From assembly GCF_011397635.1 (NCBI RefSeq), contig NC_064760.1:25121356-25185355 (forward strand): a DNA stretch of 64,000 bases. The letters run 5' to 3'. A program made the position numbers and the translations under genes. Source of the stretch: Epinephelus fuscoguttatus. Lineage: Eukaryota > Chordata > Actinopteri > Perciformes > Serranidae. Shown one piece after another: positions 34,310-46,873 of the stretch. The notes below the pieces were generated by a model that worked only from the letters and a program-made list of their open reading frames with translations, had not been told where the DNA came from and ran no database searches. Within the stretch, counting starts at the first letter, position 1. Each line of letters opens with the position of its first letter.

Positions 34310-37300
34310 GTGCACAGAAAGTTTGAGAGTTGCATTGAGCATTCTACCTCTACTGACAGCCATTTCAGTCTTTAATTGAAATGTGTGGTATGCACACATA
34401 AAAAGTCTAAGATGATTCCTGAGTACTTGACAATGCCAACCTCACTGATTACCTCTTTTTTTTTTTTAAATTTTTTTACCTTGAATCTGCACTGTGTATC
34501 TCATAGCAGCAGAGAGTAGGAGTAATACAGAGACATGAATCAACTTAGGTTGAGTCTTGCGTATGATGAAGGTATTTTTTCTCAGGTAAGGAAGAAGAAA
34601 GCTCACTCAGAGCGCCATAGCTACTGTAGAGTTAATTGTCATGATCAGGATTTCTGTGTAATATAAATGTGTGCTATACATTCAGGTAATATTGAATGTA
34701 TCATGTACACTGAGCCTTTCTCCTGTTGCTAAGGTTACCATAGGTAGGAGAGATGATGTCACAATGAGGTCTAAAAGCTAGTCTTTGTAGCAGATTTTAG
34801 AAATTAAGGATTCAAACTGACACCAACACTCATGGAGATCAAACCACTCCAGCTTCTTACCTGAAAGTCTCTGTGTAGTTTTTATCATTACATTGTGAGA
34901 AATTATATATGATGTTTCTATTTTCTTTTATTCTGTAATAATGTAAGTTCTACATCTGGAATCTTTTTTTTAAATGATCTTTTGTGTCTTATTAGATTTT
35001 TACTTATAATATCCACTTTTGGGATCTTGCAGGGTCCCTAATTTAACACTAAGTTTGACTAAAACATTTAGCTAAAGGTACATACATGTACTTTTACTCA
35101 AGCAGAATTTGACTGCATGGATGTTTACTTTAATGAAGTGTTTCTGCATTGTGGTATTGCTGCATTTACTTGAGAAGAAGATCTGTACATGAATTATGAA
35201 AGGCATCTCTAGTAGTGTGAACGTATAGTTAGCACAGAAGATATTATGATTATATCCTGTATATGTCCATGTTTATTGGGCCTTCTTACTCACCTCACGT
35301 ACTTGCAAAATGATTAGACATTTTAATGTACTTTAGTCAAAGAAACGTAATCATGCTAGAATATAAAATGTATAGATGCATGTTTAAATAATGGAAGTGT
35401 CCTACATTTGGAAACTGTTACACACTGTATCTTTGGGTGCATATTTGTAGATAAGCTCTGCTTGTGGCTTCAAGACACTGCCCCAATCATTACACCAAGA
35501 AATCTATGAGTAATTGTGGTATTAGTTACAAATATTTGTCTACATTATATGTAAAGATATGTAACTGTGTGTTGACTTTGAAACGTTTTTTGAAAGCTAA
35601 ATAATTTGCTTCACTGGACTGTTAAATCCCTGAGCTAAACTGCATTTGTATGAAATGGCATATTAAATCTAATCTGAACCACAACATTTAGCATCAGCAT
35701 ACCATGAATACCACAACATTTGTCTGTATGACAATAGAAACATATGTAGGCAATAACGTGAAAGCATTGTCATAATGCAAAAACAATCTGTATTTAAGGA
35801 ATGATTAGATCATGAGTTTATTCTAGTAATTTTACACCTTTTTCCTCAAAATACTGGAGAAGGAGGACACTAGGACCCAGGCAAAGTTTGGTCTGTTAAG
35901 GTGAGAGCGTCTCATGGAGCACAGGTGTGTGTGTGAGCCTTATTCTTGATCTGAGATCACTCCTGTGCACATGCCTGCCTGGTGAGCCAAACAAACTTTG
36001 TGTTTGAAATATGATTATTTTATTGTTAAGTTACTGTGGGGGTGCAAACACATCCTGAGGTATTGTTTTTTAAGTGTTAATATTGAATTTGTTGTATTTC
36101 TTATTGCAAAAATGATTGAATAATAAAAAAAAATGTATGGGTGTCTTTAATATGCATTCATGTCTTTAGTATGTGTTGTGTTCAATTCACAGGCAAAGTG
36201 CCGGTTGCTGTTTATTTTACATAATACTTTACGTTATTTATTCTAAATTGTTTAACTTGTATTCTAGTAATTTGAACTTAATAATGTATGGCTTTGTCTT
36301 TTAGTGCTGCAGTTGCTTTTGGCCTCTGGTCGTGGGAGCAGCTGGTGCAGTGGGAGTTCATCTTGTGGTGATATAATTTAAGGTTTGATGTGGTGCTGGT
36401 CATAGTTTGGGTGTTTTTCTGTTGGAAATGGCATTTATTTTGTGTGTAATTTTGATTATCCACGTATAGTATACTTCCACTGCATCTGCTTATAGATTGG
36501 TGTGTCACACCCCTGCAGCAAGACACTTTTTAACTTTTTAATTGTAATTGTAATATAGCTGTTGGGGACCCTGAGTGAAATAAAGGCCTGTTATGGCATT
36601 TTGACCCACACTATTGGCTTTGTTACTGAAGTTCACCTGTAGTTATATGAAAGTTAAGTTGGGTGTTACAATATTCAGTTCTCAAAATCACAGAACACAT
36701 ATGCTTTGAATGTATACAACGTTTTGAATAAACCACAAATATTGCTGAAGCACATATGAGCTATTGAAGTCAAGGGGACGAATTAATTCGTCACTGACAC
36801 CAGACACAAATGTGGATGACAGAGTAAATCATGCCTCCATGTGCTTTCCACTCACCAGGGATAACATTAAATGAGTGACTTAACACTGTTCTACATTATT
36901 TCACTATATTCCTTAGGCTAAAGTTTTAACTGTCTCCTTTTTGATGTTTCCTGTTGTCTTTAAGATAAAGTCATTTCCTGCATAAAATGGTGCATTAAAA
37001 AAACTCCAGAATGTGGGAAAATATTTGTTTGAGGCTCATATTTTCTTGAGGGAGCACCTCAGAACTCCCACTGAAAATGTGCCTCCCCAATGTTGAAATA
37101 AACCCTACGCCCTTGATGCAACCTACTGCAGCAGCCTTCAGCTTAAGCTAGCTATCCATCACTTGTAACTGTCACCAGCATCACTTTGCGCTTAATCACA
37201 CTGACAGTGAGTATTCACGTATCTTGTGTGCCTTAAATCTATATTTACGTTTGTTTCACCACTCGCTACACAATAGTTTGCCTACATTTTCTTATTTATC

Positions 37301-37757
37301 TCCTTATGTGATTAATATATAAGCCTTTCTTAGTGTTACATGGGCGCAGCTTGATGACGTCATGTAGACCCTCGAAATTTTTATTAGATGAAAATGTCAA
37401 CGCTAAATGGCCCCTCAAATAACCTAACTGTCTCCATATAATTCACATTTTACCGACTCTTGAGCGCTTTACCATAGTATGAAGCTTTATTAGTGGTTAA
37501 TAGAGCTCACGGGCGGCCTGACAAGATTTATCTCCGATGTACCTAAACGCATCATGTCAACACCCATAGCAACGCCCTTCAGGGTTGGTCAAGACCAAAT
37601 CCAATAACGGTGCAGTACGGAGCATGTCCACTGCACTGCTCCTACCTTAATGTTGTGACTACATTGAGATGTTTTGGGTCAGTTAAGTCTCGAAAACAAT
37701 AAACTGGTCGGCGACGGTTTACACTAGACTGGGGTTTCGTGTTTTGAATCACGGAAG
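34310..37757. other. Gene 4 3' UTR and intergenic DNA
   Basis: The first 600 bases match the other 3' UTRs, but the poly(A) context at about 34930 is degraded (taataatg). The next AATAAA candidates are 36122-36127 and near 36577, so the transcript may be longer than those of its paralogues. The rest is AT-rich, without a recognisable gene up to the first exon of gene 5. Confidence 0.45.
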
Positions 37758-39950
37758 ATGATGTTTGTGTGGTTGTTGCTGGGTGCCTTTGTTTGCATGG
37801 GTAAGTGTAAACATTATTAGTCCTACTTTAGCGAGACTGCTAAATGCTAAAATGCTGCTTTACACTCTTACTTAACCACATTTCAAAGGAGATAATCGTA
37901 CCTTTTACTTAAGTAATATTTATTTGACAGCTACAGTCTCTTTTTGCTTTAATTTTATACACTAAATTGCATTATTGTAGATTAAATGTGCTGTGAACAA
38001 ATCATGTGCTAACATTAATAACACATTTCTAACTTGGCCTGCAATACTAATAGGTTCATTATGTTTTGTGTCTTACAAAATTTATATTTATATACAGTTT
38101 TTTTTTAAGTATGTTGCACAATTTTACAAAAAAAGTGCACTCAAGTTATAATATCCACTTTTTATCTTAGGGAGTCAATGCTTTAACGTTAAGTTTAGCT
38201 TAAAACATTTACTCAGAAGTACCTCTTGCTAGATTTATATAAGTAAAAGATTTGAATATGATTGGCATTTGTAGTAGTGTAAACGTAGAGTCACTACATA
38301 TAATATTATGGTTATATACTGTATATGTCCAGGTTTGTTAGGTTTAAATTATTTGATGTTTTAATATTTGTTTCCGTCAGACACAAATAAATAAAATCAT
38401 GCAAAAATATGTAGATGCATGTTAAGATAATGTGGAAAAATGCAATGCAAACAATGGTGGTGGTGGGTGTCTGGTAAATCAATAATGTTTCTGTTGGACT
38501 GTCTCTTACAAGGCCAATCACAGGTCATTTATCAGCAATATGGGAGCATTTACAACCTTTGGACGCTCAGAAGGACTCACTTCATCGAGTTCAACCCCAA
38601 AAACAGCTCAGATGTGAGGACCTTGTGGAAATCAGGAGACCCTGAAATCAGCGAGGACAAGAAGTATGTAAGGACGTACGTCTCCTATGTGATGAAGAAT
38701 TTAACTCCGAGAGACAGTGGTCACTACATCCTGAGAGACAAAGATATGAGAGAATTGACCACTCATACCCTTGAGGTAGAAGGTGAATATTCTTCTTAAT
38801 TTTCTGTTTCTCTAATTTCCTATTCTGGCACCCCTTTTTTTTCAAAACACTGTGGCTGTCACACTCTTCTCTTGGGCCATTTGGATTTAAGCATCCCAAG
38901 TGTAATATGTTATTGACTGTATGTTAGTGTAATGTTATGGCTGCATGGCAGTGTGGGTCAAGATAATACTTGGTTTATCAAAAGCATCACTCAAACATGC
39001 ACAATGATCAAGCTAAAAAGAAGATAGCATTTTATTTTCTTGCGATATTAAAGTGTATACTCAACCTTCATATTCATAAACCAAGACTGTATGGGAGGAG
39101 TGTTTGATACTTACACAATTTTTGGATGGAGACTCAATTTAATATCCTCTCTCTTGCACTCCCTGTCTTCCAGCCATCACAAAAGACTTTAAACGGCAAC
39201 CTGGTGAACGCCTCAGCTTTACTATTGCTCTGGAACCGAGCTCCTGCAACATTTACTTCTTCCCAGAAAGCAACGGTCAGCCATTAACTATTGACATTGT
39301 TCGTCAAGGCAAACTGCAGGGGGGACTGGATCAGTATAAATGCGTAGGGTTTGAGCTGTACGGGTCATGTGGAATTTTAAATAAGGCCCTCCAAATGGCA
39401 TGCAGAGGACGCTTTGAGGTCAGAGATCAGAATGGCGACACGGCCTTAAAGGTGTCACTGGAAATGAGTCGTAAGTAACTTCTGTGTTTTTTTTTTTTAG
39501 TGTCAGACTGTGTTATTGAATTATTGCCTTGTCTTAAAAGCCTCATTTGGCTTCATGTGTGTAAGTGCCAATGTTCAAAGTTAGGACTCAACAATCTCAT
39601 GTTTTTATAACATGAATGAAATGAATACTCCAGAATCAACTGGTAAACTTACTTGAAATAGCTGCAAACCTCGAGTGTTTGTAGTTTTGTCCTTTGCAGA
39701 ATTCAGCAGCTGTGGTTATCTTGGAGTCATTAGAAACCAGTCCTGCGGCATAATCCATTTATTATTTAAAATTTATTAAGGATAAAACCCTTGAGATGCA
39801 TCATCTCATTTTCGAGGGGGTCCGATACAACAACGAAAAACAGATGAAATTACAAAACAATACACGAAACATTTCACAAATAACTGCCCAAAACAGGCCA
39901 GTTACAACAAAGACAGGACAATACAAGGATAACACCCAACAATACAGGTA

Positions 39951-40015
<65 letters not shown>

Positions 40016-43000
40016 TCACCTGAAGCATGTGCAGTTCAACTTAAAATAAGAAAACAAACTGCTTTTGAACATGTGAAAGGATGTCAGGGAGCGAATATGT
40101 GGTGATAATTTATTCCAGTGTGATGGGGCCATAAATCTAAAAGCTCTCTTTCCAATTAGTTTATGAACAGAAGGTACAGTGGAGTAGGATTGTTCTGAAA
40201 GTCTTAGTTAATATCTTGATGAATACTCGACTAGATATTGTTTTAGATAATGAGGATAGTCTAAATGTATGCATTTGAAAATCAGTTGAAGCCAGTGAAT
40301 ATGTCTTCTTGTTTCAAGTGATGACCAGTTAAGTGAACTATACATGGAACAGTGATGGTTCATTAATAAGTTGTGTCATATGCAGACTCTCAAAATTATT
40401 TCTGTCTTTAGCAGAGGATCTGTATAACCAGTTTTTATTAAAATCCCTTAAGATGATCATTTCATTTTTGGAGGTAATAGAATTTATGGTGGAAATTAAA
40501 CAGGTAGAAGACTCAATGAGGAGAGAGGGGGTTCTATAGACATTTCCAATGGTTAGATATTTGTTTTGATGAAGAGTAATTTTAACAAATAGGCTTTCGA
40601 AGTATAATGGTTCAGTTACAGGTAGAATTAACTCAGACACTAAGTTAGATGAAACATATGTAACCAAGCCACCACCTCTGGAGCCCCTCTCGGATCTATA
40701 AAATACACAATTTGCAAGATTAATTTCACTGTCTTGAATTCTGTTGCTGAGCCATGTTTCAGATAGCGTTATAATGTGTGGATTATGCTGCATCACCCAT
40801 GCACGGAGTAAGTCACTTTTGGGCAAAAGACTTCTGATGTTAAGATATATAATTTTTAAACCTTTACAGTGATCCATTTTTGAAGACAGGAGTTAGTGGA
40901 GATAGGCTACCATCACTAATAGAAAAAGACTGCGTCTCTAGCTGCAGGCTAAGTGAAAACGTTGCAGACGATTGTACTAATGTCATTGAAGAGATGTATG
41001 AGATGCATACACACAAAACAGACAACAGTAAAGACAACACACAAAAAACGAAAACAAAAACAGGCCCAGCAGCCACAGCCATCACGAGCCAGGGCACACC
41101 AATCAATGGGCCAAAAAAGTGAACAAATCAAAAAGCATTAGGCAATTCCCAAGCCAAATGTTCAACAGTCACCAAGCAAGGCCGAGAGAAATAACTAAGA
41201 ATTAAAATAGTACAAGTAAGACATGAAATAATTTTGGCATGGTGAGTCTGGATATACAGTTGAGAGACCAGCGGTACAGAAGGCAGCGTTGCTGCGTTGT
41301 CATAGCGATGACGGTTGCAACGATGACGTCATTGACATGTGCTAGTGTTTGAAAACATGAGCAGGAAAAATTTCTCTGCTGTTCATCAGTATGCTCACTC
41401 ATTGACTGCAAACCACTGCACCTAAAGTGGAAGGAGTGTATGTTGCCGTATGTCGACATACTTTGGAATGTGAGCATATGGATGAAAACTTATCATCATT
41501 GAAGTTCATAGTAACTGACATGAATTAAAAGGTCCAGTGAGTAGGATTTTGTGGCATCTAGCCATGAAGTTACAGATTGTGACCAGCTCTACTCACTCCT
41601 TCCTTTCCAAGTGTGTATGAGAACCATAAACTGTATAAAATAAGGGACGCAGCCACCATACGTCACTTGTTGGTTTGTGGACACCTGCTTTCATCATCTT
41701 GGTTTTTTGGTCTAACCATATTCAAAAGAGAGGCTCGCAATGGGGAAAAGTGAGGGGTGGATCTCACTGATAAGCTGAGGACACTGTCTGCAGACAGCTT
41801 GTCGCAGAGCGTCCCACCCTCAGCCATGCATAAGTGTAAGCCTTAATAAAATGTAAATGGTGGAGTTATATAAAAATACACCCCCCAAATAGTTGTCATG
41901 GATGTTGAAGTAAGATTTAGAGACTAAAACTTTTTTCTGTAGCAGACCGTAAACATGTTTGTTTCTGCTGTAAAGTTGGGCACTTTAACATGAGGTCTAT
42001 CAGAGGACTGATTTGCTCTTGAAGACAGCCTCAAGTGGCCGTTCATGAAACTGCAGTTCTTGGCATATATGCACTGGCTTCGATTTTCAGTCCCTGATGT
42101 TGTCATTTCTAAACTACCAAAAACACAATTATTCTTAGTTACAGGTGAAAGTACACTAATAAAAACATAGTTATGCATATCATATTCCACTTCTGCCAAT
42201 AGATCCCTCTAAATCCTACACACTGGTCCTTTAACGGACAAGTTCCTCATGTTGGGAACTTTGGTTCTTCACTTTCTTGCTGGGAGTTAGATGAAAAGAT
42301 GGATAGCACTCTCATGTCTGTACAGTAAATATTAAGACACAGAAGACACTGGAACACAGGAAATGGGTGAAAAGCTACAAAGCCTACGAACAAGTTGCAG
42401 TTTTAGGGGGAGTTATGTGCTGAATGAGGTGCTCGTGGTTGGAGTGGGTTACCTTTGGAGTAAAAGTATCACTTTGTTAATAAATGGATGACCAACATGT
42501 TTTGACCTCAATAGTCTTTATCAGGGTATATCCAGAGTGGTACTGATCTTCTCATCTAACTGTTGGCAAGAAAGTGAATGCCAAAAAATCCCAAAATGTA
42601 GAACTGCTCCTTTTTAAACTGATCACAGCTGCAATGTTATGTGCAAGACAAAACTAGAAACCAAGAACCAAGACTGTACAGGAGGAGTGTGTGATACTCA
42701 TATGATTTTGGGTCTTGTGCATCTTGTCTTTCAGCATCTACAGAGACCCATGAACGGAAATCTGGTGAATTCCTCAGCGTCAGTTTTGATCTGAAACAAG
42801 GCTCCTGCAATGTTTTCTTCTTCCCAGAAAGGACAGGTGAAAAGAGAGAAGTGATGGTTGAGATTGTACGTCACGGCTGGATGCAGCCTGTTTCGGATGA
42901 ATATGGTTGCCGAGGGTTTGACCTGTTAAAGCCATGTGGGATTGTAAATGAGGCCCTCCAGTCATCATGCAGCGGACACTTCGAGATCAGAGATCATAAT

Positions 43001-44132
43001 GGCGACACGGCCTTTGAGATGTCACTGGCAGTGGAGTGTAAGTGTTTTCTAAGTGTCAGATGACTATATTATCAAATTATCTTACCTTGTCATATTTGCT
43101 ACTTTATTCTGGCATCTTTGTTTTTGATGTCCAATTTACAAGATTTACAGAAGGACAGATACTGATGATGATGATACTCATGATACATGATACTACTAAT
43201 ACAAATCAGAGTAAAGCAGGATATCCTCACATTTGAGAGACTCTAATTAAAGTAACATATTAACATTCTTGCAAATTACAGGGTCAGTTATCAAAACTGT
43301 TAGTGGTACATTTTCTGCCCATTGACTAATTGACTCGTTGTTTCAGCCGAACCTTATGTGCCATCTGACTGGGCTTTTGGTGCTGGTGTAGCCCTCACCT
43401 CGCTTTTCTTCTGCTGTGTGAGGTACTGCTGCTGTGGGGGGAGCCCTGCCAAAGAGGACGGTCCTGAGACTGATGCTGCTGAACCTGCTAAGCATTACCA
43501 AGAGGTGGACACACTCTGCATTAAAGCTGCCTTACCTGTGTGTACAATACTGTATAGTTAAAAGTCCTGCTGTTATAGTTACCCATTGTGGTTCTGTTTA
43601 CTCCAAATTCAGAATGACAGTGAGCCTTCTAGATGGAGGCCACACTACCTCAGTCAGCCCTCTGAGACACCAAAACTAGTCTTCTCACAGCGTAGTCTGA
43701 CTCGCCCACTGGTTAGTGTGTGTTGCCTTTCATAGAAAGAACTTCTCCTGCTCTTGTTGGCTCAACACTTGTGATATGTTTACGCTCTTCCCTCTCCACT
43801 GCTAATATGTTGTGTTGCTCCGCTCTGCAGATAAACCAGCCTTCTACAGCGAATGTGCCGCCAGCTTCTCCTCAGGTATAAAATACTTGAGTACAGTTGT
43901 ATTTTTTTCAACGTCTGTTTGCATTTCAAATTTAGTTTTTAAGCTGTGACCAGCAACTCTATAAGTGGGTCAGTCCACGAAAATTTCCTCACCCTTTGAC
44001 TGACAGTTTTTGCCCTGAAATTGGGGATGGAGGTCAAGTGTGTGTGTGAAAGTGTATGTTTGGTGCGGGGCAGTGGAAGTGGCCTACAATAACAAATGGA
44101 TTCATGTAACATGACCACAATTTATAGAAATT

Positions 44133-44170
<38 letters not shown>

Positions 44171-46873
44171 GAGGTAGACAGACATACACATCATTTTGCT
44201 ACGTCCTCTTTCGTAACTCATGGAGCAGTTGTTAGAGGGAGTAACACAGTATGAGTTATGAGTGTTTGTGAGGTGTGTGTGTAAAATGCATGGATGCATG
44301 TGTGCAATTTTCCTTCCTATAAAGTATTCCATAGATTTCCCATGTTATCTGACTGAGCAGCACACATCGCAAAATATGATAAAGCTTCTAAACATGGAGT
44401 TACGTCTTGATACCATGAAGTCCATTTATTAGCTGTAGTGGGGCTCTTTGGTTTTCTTATTTGTCATGGAATTTAAATTTTCCTGAACCCTCTGAGACAC
44501 TACAACCAATCGTCTTACGGCGTAGTCCGACTCTCCTGCTGGTTAGTGTGTGTTGCCTTCTCTGCTCTTGTTGGCTCAACACTTGTGATATGTTTACGCT
44601 CTTCCCTCTCCACTGCTAATATGTTGTGTTGCTCCGCTCTGCAGATAAACCAGCCTTCTACAGCCGCCAGCTTCTCTGAGGTATAAAATACTTGAGTACA
44701 GTTGTATTTTTTCAACGTCTGTTTGCATTTCAAATTTAGTTTTTAAGCTGTGACCAGCAACTCTATAAGTGGGTCAGTCCATGAAAATTTCCCCACCCTT
44801 TGGCTGACAGTTTTGCCCTGAAATTGGGGATGGAGGTCAAGTGTGTGTGAAGGTGTATGTTTGGTGCGGGGCAGTGGGAGTGGCCTACAATAACAAATGG
44901 ATTCATGTAACATGACCACAATTTATAGAAATTCACACACACACATACACACACACACAGGTAGACAGACATACACATCATTTTGCTATGTCCTCTTTCG
45001 TAACTCATGGACCAGTTGTTAGAGGGAGTAACACAGTATGAGTTATGAGTGTTTGTGAGGTGTGTGTGTAAAATGTAGGGATGCATGTGTGCAGTTTTCC
45101 TTCCTATAAAGTATTCCGTAGATTTCCCATGTTATCTGACTGAGCAGCACACATCGCAAAATATGATAAAGCTTCTAAACATGGAGTTACGTCTTGATAC
45201 CATGAAGTCCATTTATTAGCTGTAGTGGGGCTCTTTGGTTTTCTTATTTGTCATGGAATTTAAATTTTCCTGAACCCTCTGAGACACTACAACCAATCGT
45301 CTTACGGCGTAGTCCGACTCTCCTGCTGGTTAGTGTGTGTTGCCTTCTCTGCTCTTGTTGGCTCAACACTTGTGATATGTTTACGCTCTTCCCTCTCCAC
45401 TGCTAATATGTTGTGTTGCTCCGCTCTGCAGATAAACCAGCCTTCTACAGCGAATGTGCCGCCAGCTTCTCCGCAGGTATAAAATACTTGAGTACAGTTG
45501 TATTTTTTTCAACGTCTGTTTGCATTTCAAATTTAGTTTTTAAGCTGTGACCAGCAACTCTATAAGTGGGTCAGTCCATGAAAATTTCCCCACCCTTTGG
45601 CTGACAGTTTTTGCCCTGAAATTGGGGATGGAGGTCAAGTGTGTGTGAAGGTGTATGTTTGGTGCGGGGCAGTGGGAGTGGCCTACAATAACAAATGGAT
45701 TCATGTAACATGACCACAATTTATAGAAATTCACACACACACATACACACACACACAGGTAGACAGACATACACATCATTTTGCTATGTCCTCTTTCGTA
45801 ACTCATGGACCAGTTGTTAGAGGGAGTAACACAGTATGAGTTATGAGTGTTTGTGAGGTGTGTGTAAAATGTAGGGATGCATGTGTGCAGTTTTCCTTCC
45901 TATAAAGTATTCCGTAGATTTCCCATGTTATCTGACTGAGCAGCACACATCGCAAAATATGATAAAGCTTCTAAACATGGAGTTACGTCTTGATACCATG
46001 AAGTCCATTTATTAGCTGTAGTGGGGCTCTTTGGTTTTCTTATTTGTCATGGAATTTAAATTTTCCTGAACCCTCTGAGACACTACAACCAATCGTCTTA
46101 CGGCGTAGTCCGACTCTCCTGCTGGTTAGTGTGTGTTGCCTTCTCTGCTCTTGTTGGCTCAACACTTGTGATATGTTTACGCTCTTCCCTCTCCACTGCT
46201 AATATGTTGTGTTGCTCCGCTCTGCAGATAAACCAGCCTTCTACAGTGAATGTGCCGCCAGCTTCTCCTCAGGTATAAAATACTTGAGTACAGTTGTATT
46301 TTTTTCAACGTCTGTTTGCATTTCAAATTTAGTTTTTAAGCTGTGACCAGCAACTCTGTAAGTGGGTCAGTCCACGAAAATTTCCCCACCCTTTGACTGA
46401 CAGTTTTTGCCCTGAAATTTGGCATGGGGGTCAAGTGTGTGTGAAGGTGTACATGCTGAGTGCATTTACTCCCTCAAAACATATTTGCAAAGTTGATTTT
46501 TTGGAACATTTGAAGCCTGAAGTCTCTAGACTGTGGGAGGAACATGAGATAACATGCAGACTCCACACCGGAGGGCTCCGGCAGATCGGCGGGTTCTGAC
46601 GTTATAATTTGACATGAGTATTCTCTATGTGGCACATGTAAAACAACAGATGCTAATATTTGTATTTTATACATGAACCCGCTTATGATCGTCTGACACA
46701 TGCTGACCTTTCTATCTTTTTCTCTCCAGGTTTCAGCTCCGGACCCTCCAACTGTCCCTGTCAACTATGACCCTGCTCTACGTTTCGAACTAAAGATGAA
46801 AATTCCCTCTGCTCTCACTTCAGAATCACCTTACTCTGGTGTGTATATCTCAGACAAATTCAACTTCCGCTAA
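37758..46873 (+). CDS. Array gene 5: diverged Ig-like membrane protein with multiplied tail exon
   Basis: Eleven exons join in frame to 494 codons: 37758-37800, 38513-38782, 39174-39470, 42735-43037, 43347-43504, 43613-43711, 43831-43875, 44645-44680, 45432-45476, 46228-46272, 46730-46873. Signal peptide MMFVWLLLGAFVCMG. Residues 15-104 are an Ig-like domain with RDSGHYILRD, no cysteines and two sequons (NSS, NLT). Residues 105-203 and 204-304 are a duplicated pair, each with four cysteines at matching places and FE(V/I)RD(Q/H)NGDTA. The short helix is followed by FFCCVRYCCCGG. The tail has four copies of a micro-exon (INQPSTANVPPASPQ and variants) and ends GVYISDKFNFR, matching genes 1-4. 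The donor after 43504 (GTGGAC) is weak and is the least certain junction. How many micro-exons are used cannot be told from DNA. Confidence 0.65.
39755..41110 (-). mobile_element. Internally deleted CR1/L2/Rex1-group LINE in gene 5 intron
   Basis: Minus strand 40877-40338 encodes an apurinic-type endonuclease (IIYLNIRSLLPKSDLL, ITLSETWLS, GGGLVTYVSSNL, TIGNVYRTP). About 200 bases later (40140-40016) is the polymerase C-terminus (SHWNKLSPHIRSLTSFHMFK) and then a 3' UTR ending near 39755. The catalytic polymerase core, normally about 2 kb, is missing, so the copy is dead. 40878-41110 may be its 5' region. Ends are approximate. Confidence 0.65.
39953..40011. repeat. (AT)n microsatellite
   Basis: An uninterrupted TA dinucleotide run of nearly 60 bases lies within the 3' part of the LINE copy. 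Confidence 0.95.
41529..42230. mobile_element. MITE with TTAA target-site duplication
   Basis: Ends are inverted repeats, AAGGTCCAGTGAGTAGGATT on the left against an inverted AGGACCAGTGTGTAGGATTT-like right end. Each end is bordered by TTAA (41525-41528 and 42231-42234), as for Kolobok or piggyBac-type elements. The 702-bp interior has no recognised protein. It lies in the large intron of gene 5. Confidence 0.65.
43658..46447 (+). repeat. Tandem duplication of an approximately 0.8-kb unit carrying a tail micro-exon
   Basis: Units begin at 43658, 44488, 45275 and 46071 with CCCTCTGAGACAC and recur with spacings of 830, 787 and 796 bp; the fourth is partial. Each contains the 3' part of exon 6 (without a usable acceptor in units 2-4), a GTTAGT donor-like site, the CTCTGCAG acceptor, the micro-exon and a (CA)n stretch. 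Units 2 and 3 are nearly identical, so the last step is recent. Confidence 0.85.

Noticed and set aside
5556-43510. A conserved Y-x-x-V motif (YYHV, YYQV, YSHV, YQEV) in the cytoplasmic tails
   Set aside because: The V is coded by the first bases of the following intron. After splicing, genes 1-4 continue with D(L/S)(N/D), so the motif is absent from the spliced proteins.
44488-46125. Extra copies of the 3' half of exon 6 in the duplicated units of gene 5
   Set aside because: They lack the acceptor site of the original (preceded by 'aaattttcctgaa'), so they are unlikely to be exons.
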